Shown piece by piece: positions 25,995 to 34,147 of a DNA stretch of 64,000 nucleotides (position 1 is the first letter of the stretch; each line of letters starts with the position of its first letter). The translations under genes and the position numbers were made by a program. The DNA comes from Kangsaoukella pontilimi (GTDB lineage Bacteria > Pseudomonadota > Alphaproteobacteria > Rhodobacterales > Rhodobacteraceae). The stretch is from positions 124,001 through 188,000 of the forward strand of contig NZ_WUPT01000001.1 in assembly GCF_009830125.1 (NCBI RefSeq), written 5' to 3'. Under the pieces are notes generated by a model. That model was not told where the DNA came from. It searched no databases and was given only the letters and a program-made list of their open reading frames with translations.

Positions 25995-27406
25995 TGGCGC
26001 GGAAGGCCGCGATCGTGGGCGGCGGCGTGATCGGTGGCGGCTGGGCGGCGCGGTTTCTGCTCATGGGCTGGGACGTGGCGCTGTTCGACCCGTCGGAGGC
26101 GGCGCGCGCGCGGGTGGCGCGCGTGCTGGAGCAGGCGCGCTACGCTCTGCCGATGCTCTACGAGGGGCCATTGCCGCCGGAAGGTAGGCTGAGGGTTTCG
26201 GAAACGCTGGAGCAGGCGGTTGCGGAAGCGGATTACATTCAGGAAAGCGTGTCCGAGGTGCTGGACCTGAAACACCGTGTCCTCTCCGATATCCTGGCCG
26301 CCAACCCCGACGCGCCGGCTGGTTCGTCGACTTCGGGGTTCACCCCCTCGGACCTGCGCGCGGGTCTGGGTGAGGGGGCAGGACGCGTTCTGGTCGCACA
26401 CCCCTTCAACCCGGTCTATCTGCTGCCTCTGGTCGAGATCGTGGGGCGGGACGGGGCCGTACCCGGCGCGCTTGAGGCAGTTGAGAGCGCCCTTTCGGGC
26501 ATCGGAATGGTTCCGCTGGTCATCCCGCGCGAGATCGACGCCCATGTGGCGGACCGTCTGCTGGAAGCGGTGTGGCGCGAGGCGCTCTGGCTTGTCCGCG
26601 ACGACATCGCGACGACCGCGCAGATCGACGATGCCATCCGTCTGGGGTTCGGCCTCAGATGGGCGCAGATGGGACTGTTCGAGACCTACCGGATCGCGGG
26701 GGGCGATGGCGGCATGGCGCATTTCCTCGCCCAGTTCGGCCCGGCGCTCGCCTGGCCCTGGACGAAGCTGGTGGACGTGCCGGAACTCACGGATGCGCTC
26801 GTCGCCAAGATCGCCGCGCAGTCCGACGCGCAGTCGGATGCACGCAGCATCGCCGAGCTGGAGGCCGAGCGGGACGGCAACCTTGTCGCGATTCTGCGGG
26901 CACTCCGCGCGCGGGGCGCAGCCGCCGGCCGGGCGATTGCCGCGCATGAGGAACGGCTGTCGCTTGCACCGGGCGGAGGAGCCTTCACAACCGTCGAGCG
27001 GACGATCCCGCTCGACTGGACCGACTACAACGGGCACATGAATGAAAGCCGCTACGGACAGGTCTTCTCGGATGCCTCAGACCGGGTTCTGGACGCGTTC
27101 GGGGCCGGGCCGGACTATGTTTCGGCGGGGTTCAGCTATTTCACCGTGGAAAGCACGATCCGTTATCTGGCGGAAACGCTTGCAGGCGAGAGGATCAGGG
27201 CCGAGACTCGGATTACCCTAGCGGACGGCAAGAAGCTGGGGCTGAGCCATGTGATGAGCCGAGTTTCCGATGGTGCGCGCCTGGCCGAAGCAGATCAGCT
27301 TCTTGTCCACGTGAGCCTTGAGACGCGCCGAAGCTGCCCGCCGCGGGAGGACATCGCGGCGCGCCTTACCGAGCTTGCCGCCGCCCACGCAAGCGACAAG
27401 GTTTGA
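25994..27406 (+). CDS. lcdH: L-carnitine 3-dehydrogenase fused to betainyl-CoA thioesterase
   Basis: This 470-residue fusion has an N-terminal 3-hydroxyacyl-CoA-dehydrogenase-like domain (AIVGGGVIGGGWAARFL, about residues 1-310, with HPFNPVYLLPLVEIVG) and a C-terminal hotdog thioesterase (about 335-470, with WTDYNGHMNESRYGQVFSDA). It should oxidise L-carnitine to 3-dehydrocarnitine with NAD+, and the thioesterase should release glycine betaine from betainyl-CoA made by the BKACE. The two functions in one chain with BKACE next door form a complete carnitine-to-betaine route. Confidence 0.92.
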   Translation: MARKAAIVGGGVIGGGWAARFLLMGWDVALFDPSEAARARVARVLEQARYALPMLYEGPLPPEGRLRVSETLEQAVAEADYIQESVSEVLDLKHRVLSDILAANPDAPAGSSTSGFTPSDLRAGLGEGAGRVLVAHPFNPVYLLPLVEIVGRDGAVPGALEAVESALSGIGMVPLVIPREIDAHVADRLLEAVWREALWLVRDDIATTAQIDDAIRLGFGLRWAQMGLFETYRIAGGDGGMAHFLAQFGPALAWPWTKLVDVPELTDALVAKIAAQSDAQSDARSIAELEAERDGNLVAILRALRARGAAAGRAIAAHEERLSLAPGGGAFTTVERTIPLDWTDYNGHMNESRYGQVFSDASDRVLDAFGAGPDYVSAGFSYFTVESTIRYLAETLAGERIRAETRITLADGKKLGLSHVMSRVSDGARLAEADQLLVHVSLETRRSCPPREDIAARLTELAAAHASDKV

Positions 27407-27455
27407 TCCGGCGGAGCGCGCCCCGTTCCGGGCCGCGCACGCGATGTTTGGCAAC

Positions 27456-27514
27456 GGGGTCTCTGCCCCCCGGTCCTTGCGGACCGTCCCCCGGAGTATT
27501 TCACCAAGAAGAAG
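27456..27514 (+). repeat. Intergenic hairpin/AGAAGAAG element, copy 6
   Basis: GGGGTCTCTGCCCC hairpin, CGGTCC/GGACCG hairpin, CCCCCGGAGTATTTC, then ACCAAGAAGAAG; it begins 49 bases after the carnitine dehydrogenase stop. Confidence 0.85.
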
Positions 27515-27528
27515 GGCCTGTCCGCGAC

Positions 27529-27606
27529 ATGAGCCGTCGCAAACATGAGGGCCGACCGCCGGGACGGCGGCGAGACTTGGTCTTGCCAAGGGAGGGATCG
27601 GCATGA
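27529..27606 (+). CDS. Possible 25-residue leader ORF coupled to the MttB-family gene
   Basis: An arginine-rich open frame (MSRRKHEGRPPGRRRDLVLP, then REGSA) whose TGA overlaps the MttB-family ATG as ATGA. Two small hairpins (27556-27570, 27576-27590) lie within it and the ribosome site of the next gene follows the second directly. Ribosome-site support for its own start is weak, so it may not be translated. Confidence 0.3.
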   Translation: MSRRKHEGRPPGRRRDLVLPREGSA

Positions 27607-29162
27607 CCGAGGCATTAACGCAGAAGCGCCGCTCCGGCGGACGCGCGGGCAACAGGGAAAGGCGCGGAGGCGCCGTCTTTCGCCAGATGCCCTGGCGGCT
27701 GCCGAAGAACACCGACCGGCCGGTCGAGCCATTGGATGGGGAAGGTGTCGCAGCGATCCATAACGGCGCGATGCGCATTCTCGAAGAGATCGGGATTGCC
27801 TTTCTGAACGAGGAGGCGCTCGCGCTTTTCCGGCAGGCGGGCTGCCGGGTTGACGGGCAAGTCGTGCGGATGGACCGCGACTGGGTTATGGAGATGGTAT
27901 CCCGCGCACCGGCCAGTTTTACTCTGACGCCCCGCAACCCCGACCGCCGTCTGGTCATCGGAGAGGGGCATATCCTTTTCGGCAATGTGTCTTCTCCGCC
28001 CAGCTATTTCGATCTCGAACTCGGGCGGAAGGTCTCGGGCACGCGCGCCCAGTGCGCCGACCTGTTGCGCCTGACGCAGCATTTCAACTGCATCCATTTC
28101 GCCGGAGGCTATCCGGTCGAGCCCGTCGAGATTCATCCCTCGGTCCGGCATCTGGACGTGCTCTTCGACAAGCTGACGCTGACCGACAAGGTGATGCACG
28201 CCTATTCGCTCGGCCGTGAGCGGGTCGAGGACGTGATGGAGATGGTCCGGATCGCCGGGGGCCTGACCGAAGAGGAGTTTCAGGCGACGCCGCGGATGTA
28301 CACCAACATCAACTCGACCTCGCCGCTCAAGCATGACCATCCCATGATCGACGGCTGCCTGCGGTGCGTCCGGCGCGGTCAGGCGGTTATCGTCACGCCC
28401 TTTACACTTGCGGGTGCCATGGCGCCGGTGACGATGGCGGGCGCGGTGACGCTGTCCATCGCCGAAGCCTTGTCCGCGATCGCCCTTTTCCAGTTTGTCC
28501 GCCCCGGTGCCCCGTCGGTCATCGGAACCTTCACGTCGAACGTGGACATGAAGTCGGGTGCGCCGGCCTTTGGCACACCGGAATATATCCGCGCGACCCA
28601 GATGACCGGGCAGATGGCCCGGTTCTACGGCCTGCCGCTCAGGGCGTCCGGTGTCTGTGCCGCGAATGTGCCGGACGGGCAGGCCATGTGGGAGACATCC
28701 AACAGTCTCTGGTCCGCGATGCAGTCTGGCACGAACATCGTGTACCACGCAGCCGGGTGGCTGGAAGGCGGGTTGGTGGCGAGCCCGGAGAAATTCGTGA
28801 TGGATTGCGAAGTGATCCAGATGCTGCAGCGCTACCTGGAGCCGGACATCACCGCGACCACGCCGGACGATATCGCATTCGAGGCGATCCGCGAGGTCGG
28901 CCACGACGGACACTATTTCGGTATACAGCATACTCAGGATCGCTATGAGACGGCATTTTACCAGCCCTTCGTGAGCGATTGGCGCAATTTCGAAGCCTGG
29001 GCTGCCGATGGCGAGGTCTGGACAGCGGAACGCGCGCATCGGCTTTTCAAGGAGATCATCGCCCATTTCGAACCGCCGCCCATGGAGGCAGCGATCCGGG
29101 AGGAGCTCGAGGCATTCGTCGCACGGCGGAAAGCCGAGGGCGGTGCGCCCACGGATTTCTGA
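27603..29162 (+). CDS. MttB-family methyltransferase without pyrrolysine
   Basis: This 519-residue TIM-barrel protein belongs to the trimethylamine methyltransferase (MttB) superfamily: N-terminal MRILEEIGIAFLNEEALALF, central LADLLRLTQHFN-type region, and C-terminal VGHDGHYFGIQHTQDRYE. The frame has no internal amber codon, so it is of the non-pyrrolysine type; characterised relatives demethylate glycine betaine, carnitine or proline betaine to a corrinoid protein. Neither a corrinoid protein nor its activase is in the window. Its position after the carnitine-to-betaine genes suggests a betaine-type substrate. GGGAGGGA precedes the ATG. Confidence 0.88.
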   Translation: MTEALTQKRRSGGRAGNRERRGGAVFRQMPWRLPKNTDRPVEPLDGEGVAAIHNGAMRILEEIGIAFLNEEALALFRQAGCRVDGQVVRMDRDWVMEMVSRAPASFTLTPRNPDRRLVIGEGHILFGNVSSPPSYFDLELGRKVSGTRAQCADLLRLTQHFNCIHFAGGYPVEPVEIHPSVRHLDVLFDKLTLTDKVMHAYSLGRERVEDVMEMVRIAGGLTEEEFQATPRMYTNINSTSPLKHDHPMIDGCLRCVRRGQAVIVTPFTLAGAMAPVTMAGAVTLSIAEALSAIALFQFVRPGAPSVIGTFTSNVDMKSGAPAFGTPEYIRATQMTGQMARFYGLPLRASGVCAANVPDGQAMWETSNSLWSAMQSGTNIVYHAAGWLEGGLVASPEKFVMDCEVIQMLQRYLEPDITATTPDDIAFEAIREVGHDGHYFGIQHTQDRYETAFYQPFVSDWRNFEAWAADGEVWTAERAHRLFKEIIAHFEPPPMEAAIREELEAFVARRKAEGGAPTDF

Positions 29163-29224
29163 GCGCCTGTTGGGAGCTTGTTAATCGAAAGGCCTTAATC
29201 CGGCGCTGAAACAGCGAGGATTCG

Positions 29225-29815
29225 ATGTACCGGCTTTTGAACAGGGCGATTCAACGGTTTGTCTGCGACGTGAACGGACCGGAGGTCTGGGCGGAGGTTA
29301 CCGCCACGGCGGCCCTGGGATTCGACACGTTCGAGCCTATGGTGACCTATGATCCGACGGTGACCGAAACGGTGATCACGGCGGCGGCCTTTGAATGCGG
29401 AAAGCCGCGTGATGCTCTGCTGGAGGATCTGGGGAACTACCTTGTGACATGGCCAGACAGCGGCGTCTTTCGTCGGCTTCTGCGGTTCGGCGGACCCGAT
29501 TTCCATACGTTCCTGCTGTCTCTGGAAGACCTTCCCGACCGGGCGAGGCTGGTTCTTCCAAGCCGGGAGTTCCCAAGTGTGGAAGTGCATGATTTCGGAC
29601 TGTCGAATGTGGTCATCTACATCAACAGCCCGCTCGCCGGAACGGCGCATGTCGCGCTTGGAGTGCTCCGGGGCATGGCGGACGACTACGGTGTGCTGGC
29701 GACGATAGAACATCGCGGCCTGTATCGTGGAAGCGAGCGGCTGACGGTGAATATCCACGACGCCGGCTTCGCCACCGGACGGGATTTCCGCCTCGTAAAT
29801 GCGGGGAACGGATGA
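29225..29815 (+). CDS. H-NOX (HNOB) family protein lacking the proximal histidine
   Basis: This 196-residue protein follows the heme-NO/O2-binding fold: RFVCDVNGPEVWAEV at the start and RLLRFGGPDFHTFLLSLEDL in the helix that normally ends in the heme-ligating His. Here that site reads LPDRARL (Pro about residue 104). The usual Y-x-S-x-R heme-propionate motif is also degenerate, reading YINSPLAG. Residues His94 and His122 are nearby alternatives. Start ATG 29225 has GAGGA upstream. It overlaps the downstream diguanylate cyclase gene by 4 bases, the usual H-NOX partner arrangement, so it probably still controls that enzyme. Confidence 0.82.
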   Translation: MYRLLNRAIQRFVCDVNGPEVWAEVTATAALGFDTFEPMVTYDPTVTETVITAAAFECGKPRDALLEDLGNYLVTWPDSGVFRRLLRFGGPDFHTFLLSLEDLPDRARLVLPSREFPSVEVHDFGLSNVVIYINSPLAGTAHVALGVLRGMADDYGVLATIEHRGLYRGSERLTVNIHDAGFATGRDFRLVNAGNG

Positions 29816-30807
29816 CGAGTGAAGCCGCACGCGAGCGCGTGCCGATCGCCTCCGATGCGCTTGCGGTGCTGATGCCGCTGTACCTTCGGCTCGATGCCGA
29901 CGGGATCATTCTGGCTGTCGGGCCCACACTCGCCAAGATCGACGACAACCTTGTGGGACAGGATTTTTTAGACCGTTTCGACGTGATCAGGCCTCGTGGA
30001 ATTGTTCGAGTGCAGGAACTGCGCGCCGCGCTTGCGCGGGCCGTCCATATCCGCGTTCGCTCTCCGCGCGGGCCGAATGTCGGTCTGCGCTGCGTCGCGA
30101 TGCCGGTAGGAGACGACGAGTCAGGGCTTTTGGTAAATTGCTCTTTCGGCATGCAGGTCGCAGACGCGGTTGTCGCCTACGACCTGACGCATCATGACTT
30201 CGCGCCAACGGACCTGGCCGTCGAGATGCTGTACCTCGTCGAGGGGCGCAAGGCGGCCGAGAAAGAGGCGCGTCAGCTGATCGCAAGACTGGAGCAAAGC
30301 CGGATCGAGGCTGAGAAGCGCTCGCTGACCGATGAACTCACCGGTCTGGCCAATCGGCGTGCCTTTGATCGCGAGGTCATCAAGCTGGTGGATTCCGGGC
30401 AGCCCTTCGCGGTTCTGGCTATTGACCTAGACCATTTCAAAGCGGTCAACGACCAATATGGCCACACTGTCGGCGACGCGGTCCTGCGGGTGGCCGCCCA
30501 ACGGCTACGGACGTGCCTTCGGGAGTCGGATTTCGTGGCGCGCATCGGCGGCGACGAGTTTCTCGCAATTCTGCGCGATGTCGGCGATGCCTCGCTTCCG
30601 GTCACCGTGGGAGAGCGGTTGGTCGAGCGGCTGAAAGAGCCGATCATGGTCGAAGGCGTGACGTGCCATATCGCCGCCAGCGTCGGCATCGCGAATGAGG
30701 CCGGCCTTACGCAGGAAGCCGCGCAGACGCTGATGGCCCGCGCAGACGAAGCTCTCTACCGCTCGAAGCGTTCGGGCCGTGGGCTCGTGACGGTGTCGGC
30801 GGACTGA
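29812..30807 (+). CDS. HNOB-associated diguanylate cyclase (GGDEF)
   Basis: This 331-residue protein has an N-terminal HNOB-associated/PAS-like domain (about residues 1-150, ADGIILAVGPTLAKI), a short coiled coil (EKEARQLIARLEQSRIEAEK) and a GGDEF domain from about 170 with an intact ARIGGDEFLA active site. An intact RESD inhibitory site lies five residues before it. It should make cyclic di-GMP from two GTP and be feedback-inhibited by product. The paired H-NOX-like protein is the likely regulator. Confidence 0.92.
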   Translation: MTSEAARERVPIASDALAVLMPLYLRLDADGIILAVGPTLAKIDDNLVGQDFLDRFDVIRPRGIVRVQELRAALARAVHIRVRSPRGPNVGLRCVAMPVGDDESGLLVNCSFGMQVADAVVAYDLTHHDFAPTDLAVEMLYLVEGRKAAEKEARQLIARLEQSRIEAEKRSLTDELTGLANRRAFDREVIKLVDSGQPFAVLAIDLDHFKAVNDQYGHTVGDAVLRVAAQRLRTCLRESDFVARIGGDEFLAILRDVGDASLPVTVGERLVERLKEPIMVEGVTCHIAASVGIANEAGLTQEAAQTLMARADEALYRSKRSGRGLVTVSAD

Positions 30808-30849
30808 CGGGCGCAGGGCCGCAACCGGACAACGACCGCGCCCGCCGGC

Positions 30850-31140
30850 TCAGACCCTTGTTTCGTCTTCGATCCGGTGTTCCGCATCGAACAGAAGCTG
30901 ATCGCGCCCGGCCTCGTCCAGGGCGGCCGCGATCTGCAGGATGCTTTCGATCCGAGGGTCCGATCGCCACGCCATGAACTCAGCGACCGTTTCCGGATCG
31001 AAGCGCGTCACGATCTGTTCCGCGAACTCCAGAACCAGCGACAGCTCCGGCGTGGACAGCGTGGCAACCCTTTCGACCATTCGGGCGCGAAGCTCGTCGG
31101 GCGTTCCGCAATCGATGGCGCGTAGGTGGTGTCTTGTCAT
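30850..31140 (-). CDS. Small hypothetical protein at the end of the YcgG operon
   Basis: A 96-residue acidic, largely helical protein that I do not recognise; it contains LSTPELSLVLEFAEQIVTRF and RIESILQIAAALDEAGRDQL. It begins 10 bases after the permease stop on the same strand, so it is probably cotranscribed with the YcgG-family, cupin and permease genes. No export signal or membrane helix is seen. Confidence 0.6.
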   Translation of the reverse strand: MTRHHLRAIDCGTPDELRARMVERVATLSTPELSLVLEFAEQIVTRFDPETVAEFMAWRSDPRIESILQIAAALDEAGRDQLLFDAEHRIEDETRV

Positions 31141-31150
31141 TCGTATCCTT

Positions 31151-32413
31151 TCAGGAACGCGCTTCGGTCATCCCGGAGCGTCTTGCGTGAAGTCCGGCAA
31201 GGACCAAGCCGGTGAGGATCAAGGCAACTGGGAACTGAAGCTCGCTAAGGGGCCGGCTCGCGATCAGGACGGCGACGAGGGTGATGCCAAGTGCCGCAAG
31301 AACGCGATGTTTCGCGGCGCTCGACAGGGTCATCAGAGAAATCGCCGCCGCTGCGTAAAGCAGAAGGAAATTCTGCCCCGCAGCCTCGAGCAGTTCGGCA
31401 AGGCTGAAGATCCCTTCCCGAGAAAGTTCGGTCACGACCAAGAGCACCGCGACCGTGGTCCCGACCGACCTGAGCGGCACGCCTTTTGTAACCCGCGTCA
31501 GCGCCACAGGCAGGTAACCGTCCCGCGCGACCGAATAGACCATGCGAGACACCGCCCAGATCGCAGCGGAAAGGTTCGCGAAGATCAGTGCCACGGCGAC
31601 TGCGCCCACAGCGGTCTCTCCGACCGGCCCGAACCTTTCGGAGAAGATCGCCGCAAAGGGCGCCGGACCGTAAGCCACCGGACCTGCCTTAAGGACGAGA
31701 AAGGCCAGCGCCAGATAGAGCCCGACCGCCGCAACGAAGGAAAGGGCGATCGCCCGCGGGAATGTGCGCTCCGGGTCGCGGAACTCGCCCGCGAGGTTCG
31801 CAGCGACTTCCCAGCCGGTGAAGGCGAAGAAGATCATCATGAACGTGGCGCCGAAGGTCATCGGGCTGATGGTCGTGATCGAGGGCAGCGGCGTCTCGGC
31901 AACGCTCGTCCCGCTTGTGGCGATCCCTATTGTCGCGAGGACCACCATCACCAGAAGGAGAAGCGAAGCGATCGCCGAGTTCGCGCGTCCGGCGATCTCG
32001 GCCGAAAGCAGGTTCACGGCGGCCGCGGCAAGGATCAGAAGCCCCGCAAGCAAGTGTGGGTCGCCCCCTATCACCGCCGAAGCATAGTAGCCGCCGGTGA
32101 TCGCGATCGAAGGTAGCCCGACGCTGACCGCGCCAAGAAAAAGCAGAATGGTCGGCGCATAGGCATAGGGGCCGAAGGCGTCACGGACCCATGCAGGAAG
32201 ACCGCCAGAGCTTGGCATCTTGCGGCCGAGAATGCCGAAAACGGCCAGAAGCGGGATCGCGACCAACGCGCAGGCCCCCCAGACGACGGGCGCCGCGTTG
32301 CCTGACATCTGCGCGGCGAGGCCGGGCAGCGTCAGCAGCCCGGCCCCAAGGACGATGTTCAGCATCATGAAAGTGCCGCGCCCGAGGCCGATGGTACGGG
32401 TTAGTTCAGACAT
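31151..32413 (-). CDS. APC-family amino-acid permease
   Basis: This 420-residue protein with about 12 membrane helices has APC features: N-terminal GRGTFMMLNIVLGAGLLTLP (the unwound helix 1 Gly-rich segment) and FFAFTGWEVAANLAGEFRDP in helix 6, where amino acids are bound. It should carry an amino acid or amine across the inner membrane, in either direction. It overlaps the cupin gene by 8 bases; the operon context suggests it handles the substrate or product of the YcgG-family enzyme. Confidence 0.9.
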   Translation of the reverse strand: MSELTRTIGLGRGTFMMLNIVLGAGLLTLPGLAAQMSGNAAPVVWGACALVAIPLLAVFGILGRKMPSSGGLPAWVRDAFGPYAYAPTILLFLGAVSVGLPSIAITGGYYASAVIGGDPHLLAGLLILAAAAVNLLSAEIAGRANSAIASLLLLVMVVLATIGIATSGTSVAETPLPSITTISPMTFGATFMMIFFAFTGWEVAANLAGEFRDPERTFPRAIALSFVAAVGLYLALAFLVLKAGPVAYGPAPFAAIFSERFGPVGETAVGAVAVALIFANLSAAIWAVSRMVYSVARDGYLPVALTRVTKGVPLRSVGTTVAVLLVVTELSREGIFSLAELLEAAGQNFLLLYAAAAISLMTLSSAAKHRVLAALGITLVAVLIASRPLSELQFPVALILTGLVLAGLHARRSGMTEARS

Positions 32414-32762
32414 GATGGGTCAGATTCGCGTTGTGGAAGGCAATGAAATAGGTGGCGCCGTCTTCGAGCGCGACAGAGCCGTGGCGCACCCCGGCGGGAA
32501 GCGAGATAACGCTGCCGGGTGTGCAGATTCGCTCGCCGCCGTCCCAGTAGAAGCGCACCGCACCGTCAAGGATCACCAGCGTCTCGTCGGTGTCATGATG
32601 GTGCCAGGCATGTTCCTTGTGCGGAACATCGCGCTGCACTTCGATGCAGCCCTGATCGGGCAGAAGGCGCTCGATCAGCGGGCGCAGGTCGGTGACGTCG
32701 GTTTCCATCGCGAAGATGCGGACATCTGTGAGCGGGGCGTGAATGGTGCTGTGCTGGTTCAT
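32406..32762 (-). CDS. Cupin-domain protein
   Basis: This 118-residue single-domain cupin has the metal motif HAWHHHDTDETLVILDG, that is H-x-H-x4-E form with several histidines, and the second motif PAGVRHGSVAL. It could be a small metal-dependent oxygenase, isomerase or sensor. Its start overlaps the YcgG-family stop by 4 bases and its end overlaps the permease start by 8, so the three are translationally coupled. Confidence 0.85.
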   Translation of the reverse strand: MNQHSTIHAPLTDVRIFAMETDVTDLRPLIERLLPDQGCIEVQRDVPHKEHAWHHHDTDETLVILDGAVRFYWDGGERICTPGSVISLPAGVRHGSVALEDGATYFIAFHNANLTHHV

Positions 32763-33514
32763 GCGACCTTTCCTTCTTCGGTGTCGTCGGTATCGGTTGT
32801 GGGGGCGCCCAGCCGGTGGAACGGGCAGGTGGGCGCTGCGTTGCTGTCGTCGATGAAGTACTGCCGGAACTCGCGGTTTTTCGGCTCACCATAGGCGCCG
32901 AGATACGGGGCGGTCGGAATGGCGTCGAAATCCGCCAGCCGCTCGCGCACGGTTGCGAGCGCGCGTCTTGCTGCGGGTGTGTCGCTGTCCGTGATGCCGT
33001 CGAAGACCCAGCGTGGCTGGAACGTCACCATAAAGGACGACGAACGGCGGCTCTGGCGGAGTACATGCGCCGGCGAGTTGCAGACGACGAAGATCGGCTC
33101 TCCGGCGTAGCAGAACTCCCAGCTTGGATCGTCCAGTTCCCGTGCAATGCCTTCGGGGCGCGGCGTGGTATCCTGTCGTTCGAGATCGTCGAGAAGATGC
33201 CAGAACCGCTGACGATAGCTTTCGATATGCTGAACGGGTCCCGGCCGGGCAAAAAGTACGAGCGATGTCATCCGTCCGAGATCGCGTGCGCCGGCGAGGT
33301 ATTCGGTCAGGAGGGCGCCAATGCTTTCTGCGTCGAAAGGATCGGGAAACGCGTAGCGTATCTGATCGGCTTTGTGACCGGTCACGCCGAACACGCAGGG
33401 AAAGGGCCGCGCCGTGCTGGTGAGCGTCGCTTCGAATTCCGAGAAAATGACCCGCTGCCAGGAGGAGGATGCGAAGGTTTCGGGTATTTCCGTTTTGGAA
33501 AGAAGTGCTGCCAT
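32759..33514 (-). CDS. YqcI/YcgG (GntA/DcsA-like) family putative heme-dependent N-hydroxylase
   Basis: This 251-residue protein matches the YqcI/YcgG family: FPCVFGVTGHKADQIRYAFP near residue 40, WEFCYAGEPIFVVCNSPAHV, FMVTFQPRWVFDGI, and a terminal CPFHRLGAP. Characterised relatives (GntA of guanitoxin, DcsA of D-cycloserine synthesis) use heme to hydroxylate a guanidino nitrogen of arginine or a derivative; I recall this from the family and cannot prove it here. Start is ATG 33514 with AGGA about 10 bases upstream; upstream in-frame codons cross the promoter. First gene of a four-gene operon, divergent from Lrp. Confidence 0.8.
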   Translation of the reverse strand: MAALLSKTEIPETFASSSWQRVIFSEFEATLTSTARPFPCVFGVTGHKADQIRYAFPDPFDAESIGALLTEYLAGARDLGRMTSLVLFARPGPVQHIESYRQRFWHLLDDLERQDTTPRPEGIARELDDPSWEFCYAGEPIFVVCNSPAHVLRQSRRSSSFMVTFQPRWVFDGITDSDTPAARRALATVRERLADFDAIPTAPYLGAYGEPKNREFRQYFIDDSNAAPTCPFHRLGAPTTDTDDTEEGKVA

Positions 33515-33593
33515 TTTCAGAGATCCTTTACATTTCGTTGAAGGATCACCCTGATTTGACGAGGTCGCACCTTTCAAATCGAAAAAAATTCTT

Positions 33594-33610
33594 CGTTTTG
33601 TCGAAAAACG
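33594..33610. promoter_or_regulatory. Inverted repeat in the ycgG/lrp divergent region
   Basis: CGTTTT and AAAACG form 6-base arms around five bases, in an AT-rich stretch between the divergent YcgG-family and Lrp genes. A plausible autoregulatory Lrp site; tentative. Confidence 0.35.
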
Positions 33611-33643
33611 CGTTAAAGTTGAGGTTAAAGTGAGGATGTACGC

Positions 33644-34147
33644 ATGAAGTTGAGTCCGACGGATAAAATGATTCTCCAACTGCTCAAGGAGAATGGCCGC
33701 CGCTCCGTGACCGAGATAGCAGGAATCGTCGGTCTTTCGCGACCGACCGTACGGCATCACGTTGACAAACTGATCCGCGAAAACGTCATCCGACGCTTCA
33801 CGATCGAGATCGACCACCAGGACGATGCACGTCCGTCCGGCGTCCGCGCGATGTTCGAGGTGCGTCTCAGGCGGAACGTCTGCGGCAAGGTCTTCGCCTC
33901 GATCTCGCATTGGAGCGAGCTCGTTTCGTGCTGGTCGACGGCCGGGTCGACCGACATGCGCATTCTCCTCGAAGCGGCGGATCAGAGCATCATCGAGGAC
34001 CTGCGCGACCGGCTGGCGCGGCATCCCGAGGTGGCCTCGCTGACCACGACGATGATTCTGAAGACCTGGTGCGAACGTATCTCTGGCATCTGCGAGACAG
34101 CACCCGAGGGTTATGTGATCACCCGAGAGGGGCAACTCGTTTCATGA
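33644..34147 (+). CDS. Lrp/AsnC-family transcriptional regulator
   Basis: This 167-residue protein has the Lrp N-terminal winged helix (LSPTDKMILQLLKENGRRSV, helix-turn-helix through LSRPTVRHHVDKLIREN) and a C-terminal RAM-type ligand domain (VSCWSTAGSTDMRILLEA, DLRDRLARHPEVASLTTTMI). Divergent from the YcgG operon, which it probably controls in response to an amino acid. Its TGA overlaps the ATG of the XRE-type gene (ATGA). Confidence 0.9.
   Translation: MKLSPTDKMILQLLKENGRRSVTEIAGIVGLSRPTVRHHVDKLIRENVIRRFTIEIDHQDDARPSGVRAMFEVRLRRNVCGKVFASISHWSELVSCWSTAGSTDMRILLEAADQSIIEDLRDRLARHPEVASLTTTMILKTWCERISGICETAPEGYVITREGQLVS

Noticed and set aside
27615-29066. A 483-codon open frame opposite the MttB-family gene
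   Set aside because: The plus-strand MttB reading has conserved motifs and a good ribosome site; the minus-strand frame is histidine- and arginine-rich and looks like a shadow.
27603-29162. Pyrrolysine (amber) coding in the MttB-family gene
   Set aside because: The frame runs 519 codons without an internal TAG, so it is the non-pyrrolysine subgroup.
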